Positions 9,028 through 16,861 of a stretch of DNA of 64,000 nt are shown one piece after another. The stretch lies in NCBI RefSeq assembly GCF_000429845.1, contig NZ_AUCQ01000017.1, forward strand, positions 1 to 64,000. The letters are read 5' to 3'. The position numbers and the translations under genes were made by a program. This DNA is from Comamonas composti DSM 21721. Its GTDB lineage: Bacteria; Pseudomonadota; Gammaproteobacteria; Burkholderiales; Burkholderiaceae_C. The first letter of the stretch is position 1. Each line of letters begins with the position of its first letter. The notes under the pieces were generated by a model. The model did not search any database. It was given only the letters and a program-made list of their open reading frames with translations, and was not told the DNA's origin.

Positions 9028-9194
9028 GCGTGGGGGCACGCCGCTCGGGCATGCGTCAGCCGTTCTGGATGAGGGTGCAGGAACTGCATCGGGCAGGTCA
9101 TGCGAAAGGCCGTGGCTTTAGCTCTGGCCTGTGAACGTGCTCCTGGATCGGGCCCAGGGCCTGGCTTGCGGATGGGCTGGCCTAGAATCGCGCC

Positions 9195-9560
9195 ATGCCG
9201 CTTCGCTCTCCCCATGTCATGCAGACCTGCTCCCGCTGGGTGTTGTATGTCTGGCTGTGGCTGGTCGGGCTGAGCGCTCTGTCGCCTCTGGCCTCTGCGA
9301 GTGCCGTGCAGTGGGAGCGTGTCTGCAGTGCCTCGGGTGCGCCGCAATGGATTGCGAGCCCTGGCTCTCAGGAGCCGGTCCCTGCGGGCATCCATGGTCT
9401 GGACTGTGCCTTGTGCTTGCCGGCCATGGCTCCCGGGCCGCATGCCATGGCGCACGTGGTGGTATCTCTGGAGCCCGGCGCGTGGCAGGCCGTGCGGTAT
9501 GCCCAGCCCGATTCCGGCGCGAGTCTGGCGCTGCCTCCCGTGCGCGCACCGCCGCAGTAA
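9195..9560 (+). CDS. DUF2946-type small secreted protein
   Basis: The predicted protein (121 aa) has a hydrophobic N-terminal signal (WVLYVWLWLVGLSALSPLASA) and a DCALCLP motif near residue 70, the cysteine pair typical of DUF2946 proteins. Family members are often found beside copper uptake or resistance genes. The next gene, 115 bp downstream, encodes a PCuAC copper chaperone, which supports a metal-linked periplasmic role. The biochemical function is not known. Confidence 0.72.
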   Translation: MPLRSPHVMQTCSRWVLYVWLWLVGLSALSPLASASAVQWERVCSASGAPQWIASPGSQEPVPAGIHGLDCALCLPAMAPGPHAMAHVVVSLEPGAWQAVRYAQPDSGASLALPPVRAPPQ

Positions 9561-9674
9561 CTTTTCGGTTTCACCTTTTCTTTTGACCGGCAGTCGCAAG
9601 CTGCTGTTTCCTCGTTTGAATTGAAGAATGCCAAGGCGGTGGTCGCCCTGGAAGAAATAACTGGAGTTACTGTG

Positions 9675-10166
9675 ATGACATTGCGCCAATGGACAAGCTC
9701 TTTTCTGATCGCTGCCTCCATGGGGCTGAGCCTGGCTCAGGCCCATGCGGGCCCGGCCCATGTCAAGGCCGAGAATGGCTGGGTCAGGGCCAGCGTGCCT
9801 GGCCAGCAGGCCACAGGGGCGTTTGTGCGCCTCACGGCCGAGGAGTCGCTGCGCCTGGTGGGCGTGGAATCGCCCGTGGCCGGCGTGGCCGAAGTGCATG
9901 AGATGAAGATGGAAGGCGACGTGATGCGCATGCGTGCCATCGAAGGCCTGGACCTTCCCAAGGGGCAGGCCGTGGAGCTCAAGCCCGGTGGCTACCATCT
10001 GATGCTGCAGCAATTGAAGAGCCCCGTCCTCAAGGACAGCAAGGTGCCTTTGACCCTGGTGTTCAAGGATGCCAAGGGCGAGACCTCGCGGCTGAGCCTG
10101 GAGTTGCCTGCACGTGCCATGGCGCCTGCAGGCGGGCATGGAGGGCATGCCGGTCATTCGCATTGA
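9675..10166 (+). CDS. PCuAC-family periplasmic copper chaperone
   Basis: The product (163 aa) has a signal peptide ending near LAQAHAG and a PCuAC domain. Copper ligands fit the family pattern: EVHEMKMEGDVMRM followed by GGYHLMLQQL, a histidine/methionine set for Cu(I). The C-terminus is His-rich (GGHGGHAGHSH), which may add a Cu(II) site. PCuAC proteins deliver copper to cytochrome oxidase. I used the ATG at 9675 with GGAG just upstream; an upstream TTG is unlikely because it would mask the signal peptide. Confidence 0.9.
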   Translation: MTLRQWTSSFLIAASMGLSLAQAHAGPAHVKAENGWVRASVPGQQATGAFVRLTAEESLRLVGVESPVAGVAEVHEMKMEGDVMRMRAIEGLDLPKGQAVELKPGGYHLMLQQLKSPVLKDSKVPLTLVFKDAKGETSRLSLELPARAMAPAGGHGGHAGHSH

Positions 10167-10234
10167 TGCCGGCTGCACAGGGTTTGTGACAGGCAGGCCT
10201 TGATGGCCGTGGGGCCGGCCTGGGTTAAGCTGAT

Positions 10235-10275
10235 GGCGTGGCCTGTCCGGAAAGGACGGCCACGCCATTTTTATT
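10235..10275 (+). terminator. Rho-independent terminator after the copper chaperone gene
   Basis: GGCGTGGCC pairs with GGCCACGCC, with an inner GTCC/GGAC stem, and is followed by ATTTTTATT. It lies about 70 bp after the stop codon and before phaM. Confidence 0.85.
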
Positions 10276-10307
10276 GGCCCGTTCATCCGTTTTTGTGAGA
10301 GCAGCCC

Positions 10308-11189
10308 ATGAGTCAAGCTTTTGGTTTCGGCAACTTCATTCCCGGCTTTGATTTTCTGCAAGGTCTGGCCCAGGCCGCAGGTGCGGCCAAGCCCAGCAGC
10401 GCCATCCCCCAATGGGTTGCCCCCACGGTCAGCATAGAAGAAGTGGACAAGCGCATTGCCGAATTGAAGGCCGTGCAGTTCTGGCTGGAGCAAAACAGCA
10501 AGGCCCTGGCCGCCACCATCCAGGCGCTGGAGGTGCAGCGCATGACGCTGTCCACCCTCAAGGGCATGAATGTGAGCCTGGGCGAGCTGGCCCAGTCCTT
10601 TCAGTTCCCCGGAGCTGCGCCGGCCAGCGGGGCTGGGGTCAAGCCCGGCTGGCCCATGCAGGATGCCAGGGAAGACAAGGCCCAGGGCCGGGCCGCGCCA
10701 GCTCAGGCCTCCGAGGCAGGAGAAGACAGGGCAGCCCCCCAGGCTGAAGCCCGCAGTGAAGGCTCGGCCCAGGCCACGGCAGCAGCAGCCGAAGCCCAGG
10801 CTGCGGCCATGGGACAGGCCGTGCAATGGTGGGGCGCCTTGACCCAGCAGTTCCAGCAAATTGCAGCCAAGGCCATGGCAGAGCCACTGGCGCCTGAGGC
10901 CTTGGCCGCTGCCCAGCGTGCCACAGGCGCGGCTGGAGACCTGGCCAAGAGTGCGGTGGAGCGCATGTCGGCCCAGGCCCAGCAGCAAGGCAAGGCCTTT
11001 GCAGAGCAGCTCAAGTCTGCTGCAGCCAAGACCGATAAAGGAGCAGGCGCGGCCTCTGGCTCGAATGCCAGGCCGGCGCCGAAGGCTGCAGCGAGTCTAG
11101 GTGCTGCGACCAAACCCGCCGCCCGCAAGGCTGCAAGCAAGAAGGCGGCAGCCAAACCGGCTGCACGCAGTGCCCCCAGGGCGAAATGA
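10308..11189 (+). CDS. phaM: PhaM-like polyhydroxybutyrate granule-associated protein
   Basis: The protein (293 aa) starts with the PhaM-type segment (GFGNFIPGFDFLQGLAQ), then a helical region (VDKRIAELKAVQFWLEQNSK, about residues 46-65) conserved in the family. After a long alanine/glutamine-rich middle it ends in a lysine/alanine/proline-rich tail (KPAARKAASKKAAAKPAARS) like histone H1 tails. In Ralstonia PhaM activates PHB synthase and tethers granules to the nucleoid through such a tail. The gene stands alone between a terminator and the FIST gene. Confidence 0.82.
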   Translation: MSQAFGFGNFIPGFDFLQGLAQAAGAAKPSSAIPQWVAPTVSIEEVDKRIAELKAVQFWLEQNSKALAATIQALEVQRMTLSTLKGMNVSLGELAQSFQFPGAAPASGAGVKPGWPMQDAREDKAQGRAAPAQASEAGEDRAAPQAEARSEGSAQATAAAAEAQAAAMGQAVQWWGALTQQFQQIAAKAMAEPLAPEALAAAQRATGAAGDLAKSAVERMSAQAQQQGKAFAEQLKSAAAKTDKGAGAASGSNARPAPKAAASLGAATKPAARKAASKKAAAKPAARSAPRAK

Positions 11190-11266
11190 GGACTGAGTCC
11201 GGGCCTTGCTGTACCTGATGGCTGTACCAGCCTCACGAGCCAGGCCAACAGATGAAGGGAATGGGC

Positions 11267-12496
11267 ATGCTACTGTTTCCCGTAGGTCATGCCAGTCACG
11301 ATGATTGGCGTTGTGCTGCCGACGAAGTGCTGCAGCAGCTTGTGGCCCAGATGGCCGAGCCCGGATATGCCAAGCGTTCGCGCCTGGGCCTCATGTATTT
11401 TTCCCGTGATCACGAGCGCCATGCCCAGCAGTTGCTGCAGTATCTGGCCCTGCATCTTCCCCAGGTCGCGGATTGGGTGGGCTGCTCGGCCTCGGGTGTG
11501 TTGGCCATGGGGCATGAATATCTGGGTGGCCCGGCGCTGGCCGTGATGCTGCTCGACATTCCTGCTGCGCATTACCGCTTGTACAGTGGCCTGGCTCCGC
11601 TGGCGCTGAGCGGAGGAGAGGCTGGCTTTAGCGCCCACTCGGCCCTGGTGCATGCGGCAGGCGGCCAGCCCGAGCTGGCCGAGCTGCTTCACGAACTGTC
11701 CGAACGCACCGAGTCCGGCCTGCTGTTTGGCGGGGCCTGCGATGCGGGTCCGGGTCGGCAGGCGCTGCAGATCGCCTGCCGCAATGAAGACCTGCCGTCC
11801 TTGCGCGCAGGCGCGCAGGTGGGTGTGTTCAGCGGAGGCTTCTCCGGTCTTGCCTTCTCGGAAGAGGCGGCCTGCATGACCGGCATGGCCCAGGGCTGCG
11901 TGCCTCTGGCCGCCGGGCTGGAGATCACCGAGTCGCGCGGCTCCTTGGTGACCGGCCTGGATGGGGTGCCGGCGCTGGAGAGGCTGCTGCAACTCCTGGG
12001 CGTGGAACTCGACGGTGGAGACTGGCAGCCTGCGCTAAGCACGGTGCGCTCCACCCTGGCCGCGATTGCTCCGCCGGGCAGGGGCGTGGAGCGGGGCCTG
12101 CTGACGGGCGAAGCCCAGGTGCTGACCCTGGTCGGGCTGGATCCCTTGCGCCAGGGGCTGGCCTTTTCATCGGCCGTCGAGGCTGGGCACTCGGTGATCT
12201 TCTGCCGCCGCCAGGCTCAGGCTGCGCGCCATGAGCTCATGCAACTGGGGGCGGCCCTGCGCGATGCCAGCGACCAGGAGGATCAGCCTCAGCAACCGGT
12301 GTCGCAGCGCATACGTGGTGCCATCTATGTGAGCTGCGGCGGTCGCGCAGGCCTGTTCGGGCAGGCCGGCTCCGAACTCGGCACCCTGTCCCATGCCCTG
12401 GGCCGGGTGCCTCTGATCGGTTTTGTGGCCAACTCCCAGATCATGGATGCACGCATGCACCGCCTGGCGGGCGTGCTCACGGTATTCATGGAGTAA
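11267..12496 (+). CDS. FIST-domain (FIST_N/FIST_C) signal-transduction protein
   Basis: The protein (409 aa) begins MLLFPVGHASHDDW, which matches the usual start of stand-alone FIST proteins. The ATG at 11267 has AAGGGA upstream; ATGs at 11252 and 11261 are alternatives. The N-terminal FIST_N half includes GCSASGVLAMGHEYLGGPALAVM, and the C-terminal half ends with the conserved VGFVANSQI segment. FIST domains are thought to sense small ligands, perhaps amino acids, and often precede signalling domains. Here there is no output domain and no signalling gene adjacent, so its role is open. It has no signal peptide, so it is probably cytoplasmic. Confidence 0.82.
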   Translation: MLLFPVGHASHDDWRCAADEVLQQLVAQMAEPGYAKRSRLGLMYFSRDHERHAQQLLQYLALHLPQVADWVGCSASGVLAMGHEYLGGPALAVMLLDIPAAHYRLYSGLAPLALSGGEAGFSAHSALVHAAGGQPELAELLHELSERTESGLLFGGACDAGPGRQALQIACRNEDLPSLRAGAQVGVFSGGFSGLAFSEEAACMTGMAQGCVPLAAGLEITESRGSLVTGLDGVPALERLLQLLGVELDGGDWQPALSTVRSTLAAIAPPGRGVERGLLTGEAQVLTLVGLDPLRQGLAFSSAVEAGHSVIFCRRQAQAARHELMQLGAALRDASDQEDQPQQPVSQRIRGAIYVSCGGRAGLFGQAGSELGTLSHALGRVPLIGFVANSQIMDARMHRLAGVLTVFME

Positions 12497-12558
12497 TTGG
12501 CCTGTAGCCCTTGTGTGGATTGCGCTACCAGCTATGTTTTTGATAGTTTTTGGCGAAT

Positions 12559-12954
12559 TCAACGACGGTGGTGATGGCCGGGTCCATGGTCGCGGTGTCC
12601 ATTTTTTCCGCCATGCTTGTACCGGCCGGGATGCTTAGGCCGGTGGTGCTGCCGGCCTGGCTCCCAGTAGCCTGCGGCCCAGCGCCATTGGTTGCCATGC
12701 CGGGACCAGGCGGGCTGGCGATAGATTTGGCCGTGGCGTGTGCGCATCCAGTGGCCTGCGACCCAGACATGCTGGCGGCCTTTGGGTTGCCAGTAGCCAG
12801 GCGCCCAGATATAGCCGGGGCGGGCTGCCGGGATGACCTCGTGGCGCGGGGGCGGCGGGGCCCCCAGCTGTATCGTGACATTCACCTGGGCCTGGGCGGC
12901 TGTGGCCGATGCCGCCAGCAGAAAGCAGGCGAGCAGCGTGCGGACTGGGCTCAT
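12559..12954 (-). CDS. Secreted YXWGXW-repeat (BcpB-type) protein
   Basis: The product (131 aa) has a signal peptide (LLACFLLAASATAAQA) followed by tandem tryptophan repeats: GYIWAPGYWQ, HVWVAGHWM, QWRWAAGYWE. These match the YXWGXW motif. The tail is very rich in His, Arg and Gly. I took the ATG at 12952-12954 because of the strong AAAGGAG upstream. Such small periplasmic proteins are common in Burkholderiales; function is unknown. It converges with the FIST gene. Confidence 0.78.
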   Translation of the reverse strand: MSPVRTLLACFLLAASATAAQAQVNVTIQLGAPPPPRHEVIPAARPGYIWAPGYWQPKGRQHVWVAGHWMRTRHGQIYRQPAWSRHGNQWRWAAGYWEPGRQHHRPKHPGRYKHGGKNGHRDHGPGHHHRR

Positions 12955-13106
12955 GGGAACTCCTTTCGATTGTTGGAAACAGCGCTCATGGCGACCGATC
13001 ATGGCCAGACAAGGTCAAAGCGGCGTAGACCTTGAGCGAAGTCCTGCAATCTTGTGTATGGGTTTCATGAAGCGCTGTTGCCAGATGTGCTGCGAGTCCG
13101 GGCTCA

Positions 13107-13125
13107 GAACGTAAACACGTTCTCA
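13107..13125 (-). repeat. Solitary terminal repeat of the 267-bp element at the tetR stop codon
   Basis: CGTAAACACGTTCT at 13110-13123 is identical over 14 bases to the right end of the complete element near 19.9 kb. With its flanks it forms an AGAACG/CGTTCT hairpin. It runs into the TGA stop (13123-13125) of the TetR gene and may act as its terminator. Confidence 0.55.
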
Positions 13126-13842
13126 GTGCCGTATCGACGCCTTGAGCAGCAATTCGGTAATGTCCGAAGGCTCTGCAGCCTCGGCATCCGCCGTGTCTGC
13201 CGCTGCAGGTGAGGGAGCAGCGGCTGGCACAGCATCACCTTTCCAGTGCTTTTGCGCGGGCTGGCCCGAGCCCTCGGCGTTCTTCATGAGGCCGTGCAAA
13301 AGCAGGGCGTAGAACTCGGCAAAAGCCTCTTCCAGTGTCAGCCCCGTGCGTGCCAGAAAGCGGGTGCGGCGTATGCGCAAGGCGCCTCCCATGAGGATCT
13401 CCGCCACCAGCTCCGCATGCCTGGGGTTGAACATCCCCTGTGCCACGCCTTGCTCCACAAGCCTGGCCAGGCCCTGCCCGCGTTTGGCCTGATAGGAGTC
13501 GAACAGACGTCGTCCCTGGCGTGTGGCATCCAGATCCCGCAGGAACGGGACGCCGAGCTGGGCCGAGGCCCGTACGCCGATGTCCAGATAACGTCTGATG
13601 GCCGGGACGATGTCGCCACCGGCGGCTTCCACAGCCTTGCTCTCCTCCAGCAGCAATCCCAGATAACGCTTGGCCATCAAGAGAAAAAGCTCTTCCTTGG
13701 TTTCGGCAATCGCGTAGAGCCTGCTGCGTGAACAGCGCAGCCGCTTGGCAAGCTCGGCCACGGTGAGGTCGGCAATTCCTTCCAGGCGCAACAGGTCGAA
13801 CAACTCCTGAAAAAAAACATCTTGGCTGCGACGCGTGCTCAT
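13123..13842 (-). CDS. TetR/AcrR-family regulator
   Basis: The protein (239 aa) has a TetR DNA-binding domain with the helix-turn-helix VAELAKRLRCSRSRLYAIAETKEELF (about residues 28-53) and a C-terminal ligand-binding helical domain with an Ala/Pro/Asp-rich extension. It is divergent from the TRAP transporter genes. The shared 89-bp gap contains two copies of a GGTACC palindrome that probably serve as operators, one overlapping the transporter start. It likely represses the transporter-thiolase-ligase unit until an acyl-CoA or substrate binds. Confidence 0.88.
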   Translation of the reverse strand: MSTRRSQDVFFQELFDLLRLEGIADLTVAELAKRLRCSRSRLYAIAETKEELFLLMAKRYLGLLLEESKAVEAAGGDIVPAIRRYLDIGVRASAQLGVPFLRDLDATRQGRRLFDSYQAKRGQGLARLVEQGVAQGMFNPRHAELVAEILMGGALRIRRTRFLARTGLTLEEAFAEFYALLLHGLMKNAEGSGQPAQKHWKGDAVPAAAPSPAAADTADAEAAEPSDITELLLKASIRH

Positions 13843-13858
13843 AGGTGGATTCCCTGGA

Positions 13859-13931
13859 TTGGTACCAAATCATTTGACTTGGTACTTTTTATTGTCTTCA
13901 ATAGTACTGAATTTGTTCGAATGGTACCAAT
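13859..13931. promoter_or_regulatory. Divergent TetR operator region with repeated GGTACC palindromes
   Basis: TTGGTACCAA (13859-13868) is a perfect palindrome, and ATGGTACCAAT (13921-13931) repeats it next to the start codon of the TRAP gene. Partial copies TTGGTAC (13879) and AGTACT (about 13903) lie between. The spacing and AT-rich context suit binding by the divergent TetR protein. Confidence 0.6.
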
Positions 13932-14480
13932 ATGAGTGAGAACACGAAGACCTGCCCCGCTCAGGGGAATCCCTCCAAGCCCGGTCCTCAGAGGCCAGCG
14001 AGAAGCCTGGAAGAGCACTTTGGCGCCATCGTGCTCATGGCCCTGGTGCTGATCACCCTGGTCAATGTGCTCGTGCGCTATTTCAGCGATCAGTCCTTTG
14101 CCTGGACCGAGGAGATCTCGGTGTTCCTGCTGGTGGTGCTGACGCTGGCCGGATCGGCGGTTGCCGCTGCGCGCGACGACCACATCCGCATAGGCTTTTT
14201 CTACGAGCGCGTGGGCCCGCTCATGCGCAAGCGCCTGGTCTGGCTGACGACGCTGGCGACGGTGGCCATGTTCATGCTCCTGGCGCTGCTGATGCTGCGC
14301 ACCGGCTGGCAGGAATATGTGTTCGAGGAAACGACGAGTGGTCTTGGCGTTCCCCGCTGGTGGTATACGGTCTGGCTGCCACCGTTGGCGGCGCTGATTG
14401 CCTTACGCTCCTGGCGTGCACGGCGTGTGCATGCCGCAAGTGCAGCGCCCGTCGAGGCCTCGCAGGAGTCGGGCGTATGA
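13932..14480 (+). CDS. TRAP transporter small permease (DctQ-like)
   Basis: The protein (182 aa) has four predicted membrane helices and the family segments LVNVLVRYF and FAWTEEISVFLLVVLTLAGSA (about residues 44-77). It is the small membrane subunit of a TRAP transporter, which imports organic acids with Na+. Its stop overlaps the start of the large permease gene by 4 nt. The extended hydrophilic N-terminus (first 25 residues) is slightly longer than usual, so a downstream start is possible, but no better start codon is evident. Confidence 0.9.
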   Translation: MSENTKTCPAQGNPSKPGPQRPARSLEEHFGAIVLMALVLITLVNVLVRYFSDQSFAWTEEISVFLLVVLTLAGSAVAAARDDHIRIGFFYERVGPLMRKRLVWLTTLATVAMFMLLALLMLRTGWQEYVFEETTSGLGVPRWWYTVWLPPLAALIALRSWRARRVHAASAAPVEASQESGV

Positions 14481-15775
14481 CCGGGGGCCTGTTGATCCTG
14501 GGCTTTGTGCTGCTCATGCTGGCCGGTGTGCCCATCGGCGTGGCCATGGGCGTCAGTGGCACGCTGGTGGTGGTCGCCACGGGCATGGACATGCCCTGGT
14601 TCGGGCTGTTCACCGTGCAGCAGAACTTTGACGCCGGCATTGGAAAGTATCCGCTGCTGGCCCTGCCCATGTTTGTGCTCGTGGGTTCGGCCTTTGACCG
14701 CTCGGGTGTGGCCCAGCGCATGGTGGACTTTGCAACGGCCGTGCTCGGGCGCGGGCCGGGCATGCTGCCCATCGTGGTGATTCTGGTGGCCATGGTGCTG
14801 GGCGGCATCTCGGGCTCGGGTGCGGCCCTGGCTGCGGCGATCGGCAGTGTGATGGTCGGTGCCATGACCCAGGCCGGCTACCCGCGCGCGTTCTCGGCCT
14901 CGGTCATAGGCTCGGCCACGGCGACCGACATCCTGATCCCGCCCTCGCTGGCCTTTGTGATCTACAGCATTCTGGTGCCGGGTGTGTCCTTGCCCGAGTT
15001 GTTTGCTGCGGGCATGGTGCCTGGCGTGCTTGCCGGCCTGGCCCTCATCGTGCCCGCATGGTGGATTTCGCGTCGCCAGGGCTTTGGCCAGGCCGAGCGC
15101 CAGATGCCACGCCCGCCGTTCTGGCGCAGCCTGCGCGAAGCCAGCTGGGGCCTGGTCACTCCGGTGCTGATTCTGGGCGGCATGCGTGCAGGCTGGTTCA
15201 CGCCTACCGAGGCCGCCGTGGTGGCTGCCGTCTATGTGTTGGGCATAGGCCTGTTCATTCACCGCACCATAGGCTGGCGCGATCTCTACGAGATCTTTGC
15301 CGATGCCGCCGTCGTGTCATCCGTAATCCTGGTGATCCTGGGCCTGGCAGGCGTGTTTGCCTATTGCATACAGACGCTGGGCATTGTCGATCCGCTGGTT
15401 CACTGGTTTGCGCAAAGCGGCTGGAGCAGTCTGCTGACTCTGGTGGTCGTGCTGGTGGTGCTCAAGCTCGTAGGCATGTTTCTCGACGGGGTTTCGGTCT
15501 TCATGGTGTTCCTGCCCCTGCTGGTGCCGTTGATCCAGTTGTTCGGCTGGGACCCGGTCTGGTTTGGCGTGCTGCTCACCATGGTCATTGCGCTGGGCCA
15601 GTTCACGCCGCCTCTGGCCGTGAATCTGCTCGTGGCTTGCCGCATCTCGGATGTATCCGTGGAAAAGACTCTGCCCTGGATAGGCTGGTTCTTTCTGAGC
15701 TTTGCGCTGGCCATTGCGGCCGTCGTGGCCTGGCCCGCGCTGGCGCTGTGGCTGCCCAGGTCCCTGGGTTACTGA
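14477..15775 (+). CDS. TRAP transporter large permease (DctM-like)
   Basis: The protein (432 aa) is a multi-helix DctM-type permease. Family marks include LPMFVLVGSAFDRSGVAQRMVDF, GISGSGAALAAAIGSVM and LIPPSLAFVIYSILVPGVSLPELFAAGM. I used the ATG at 14477, which overlaps the DctQ stop (ATGA). It forms the ion-coupled translocation channel together with the small subunit and receives substrate from the DctP protein encoded 45 bp downstream. Confidence 0.93.
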   Translation: MTGGLLILGFVLLMLAGVPIGVAMGVSGTLVVVATGMDMPWFGLFTVQQNFDAGIGKYPLLALPMFVLVGSAFDRSGVAQRMVDFATAVLGRGPGMLPIVVILVAMVLGGISGSGAALAAAIGSVMVGAMTQAGYPRAFSASVIGSATATDILIPPSLAFVIYSILVPGVSLPELFAAGMVPGVLAGLALIVPAWWISRRQGFGQAERQMPRPPFWRSLREASWGLVTPVLILGGMRAGWFTPTEAAVVAAVYVLGIGLFIHRTIGWRDLYEIFADAAVVSSVILVILGLAGVFAYCIQTLGIVDPLVHWFAQSGWSSLLTLVVVLVVLKLVGMFLDGVSVFMVFLPLLVPLIQLFGWDPVWFGVLLTMVIALGQFTPPLAVNLLVACRISDVSVEKTLPWIGWFFLSFALAIAAVVAWPALALWLPRSLGY

Positions 15776-15820
15776 GGCTGTGGCCTGCCCGATCTTCATC
15801 ACAACAAAAGGAGACTTTTC

Positions 15821-16843
15821 ATGATTCAACGCCGCCAATTGCTGCGCGCGGGAGCTGCCGCCGCAGCCATGCCCCTGCCCATGCTGGCCTTGTCGCAGCC
15901 CAAGTACCGCGCCGAGTACCGGCTGTCCCTGGTCGTGGGGCCGGGCACGAACTGGTATTACGCAGCCGAGCGCTTTGCGACGCTGACGCGCGAGAAGACT
16001 CAGGGGCGCATCAACTTCAAGCTCTACCCGGCCTCATCCCTGGTACAGGGGCAGCAGGACAGAGAGCTCACGGCCCTGCGTCAGGGCGTCATCGACGTAC
16101 TGGTCGGGACAACCGTGAACTGGTCGGGCACGGTCAGGGACTTCGGGGTGTTCAGCCTGCCGGGCCTGCTCTCCAGCGACAAGGCCGTGGATGCCGTGCT
16201 GGCCTCCGAGGCCTTGAGCAAGGACTTCTATGAGCTGGTGCGCCGCGCCGGCATGGAGCCCCTGGCCAGCGGCGAGTACGGTGCCATTCAGCTCATCAAT
16301 GCCAAGCGCCGCCTGGCTTCGCCGGCCGATCTCAAGGGCCTCAAGATGCGCGTGGTGGCCACGCCCATGCAGCAGCAGATCATGAGTGCCATGCATGCCA
16401 ATCCCACGACGATGACTTTTGCCGATGCCCAGCCGGCCCTGGCTTCTGGCGCCATCGATGGTCTGACGCTGACGTTGGAGCAGTTCGTGGCCTACAAGCT
16501 CCAGAGCCTGGGGCAAAAGTATGTGACCTACTGGAACCAGTCGAATGAGCTGATTCACTTTTTCGTGGCCAATCCGATCTGGAAAACCTGGAGCGCCGAG
16601 GATCAGCAACTGGTGCGCGAGGCTGCGCAGCAGGCGGGGCGGGAGCTCACCCGAAGAGTGCGTGAGACCGTCGTCAGCAACGAGCAGCTTGTCACCCAGC
16701 AAGGCGTGGACATCTACAAGCCCAATGCCCAGCAGCAGGCCCAGTGGAGCGAGGCCACGCGCGAGGTCTATCAACGCTGGAAGCAGCAGACCAATGCAGC
16801 TTTGGCAAGCAAGCTGGAACAGGCCGTGGCCAAGGCCGGTTGA
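15821..16843 (+). CDS. TRAP transporter periplasmic substrate-binding protein (DctP-like)
   Basis: The product (340 aa) begins with an export signal containing an RR pair (MIQRRQLLRAGAAAAAM), possibly Tat-type, and then a DctP fold. The GEYGAIQLINAKRRLASPADLKGLKMRV stretch (about residues 148-175) covers the family's ligand-contact region with the conserved arginine. It captures the substrate in the periplasm for the adjacent permease. A good AGGAGA precedes the ATG. The ligand cannot be read from sequence; the downstream thiolase and CoA ligase suggest an organic acid. Confidence 0.91.
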   Translation: MIQRRQLLRAGAAAAAMPLPMLALSQPKYRAEYRLSLVVGPGTNWYYAAERFATLTREKTQGRINFKLYPASSLVQGQQDRELTALRQGVIDVLVGTTVNWSGTVRDFGVFSLPGLLSSDKAVDAVLASEALSKDFYELVRRAGMEPLASGEYGAIQLINAKRRLASPADLKGLKMRVVATPMQQQIMSAMHANPTTMTFADAQPALASGAIDGLTLTLEQFVAYKLQSLGQKYVTYWNQSNELIHFFVANPIWKTWSAEDQQLVREAAQQAGRELTRRVRETVVSNEQLVTQQGVDIYKPNAQQQAQWSEATREVYQRWKQQTNAALASKLEQAVAKAG

Positions 16844-16861
16844 ATTTTTGGAGACTCGGAA

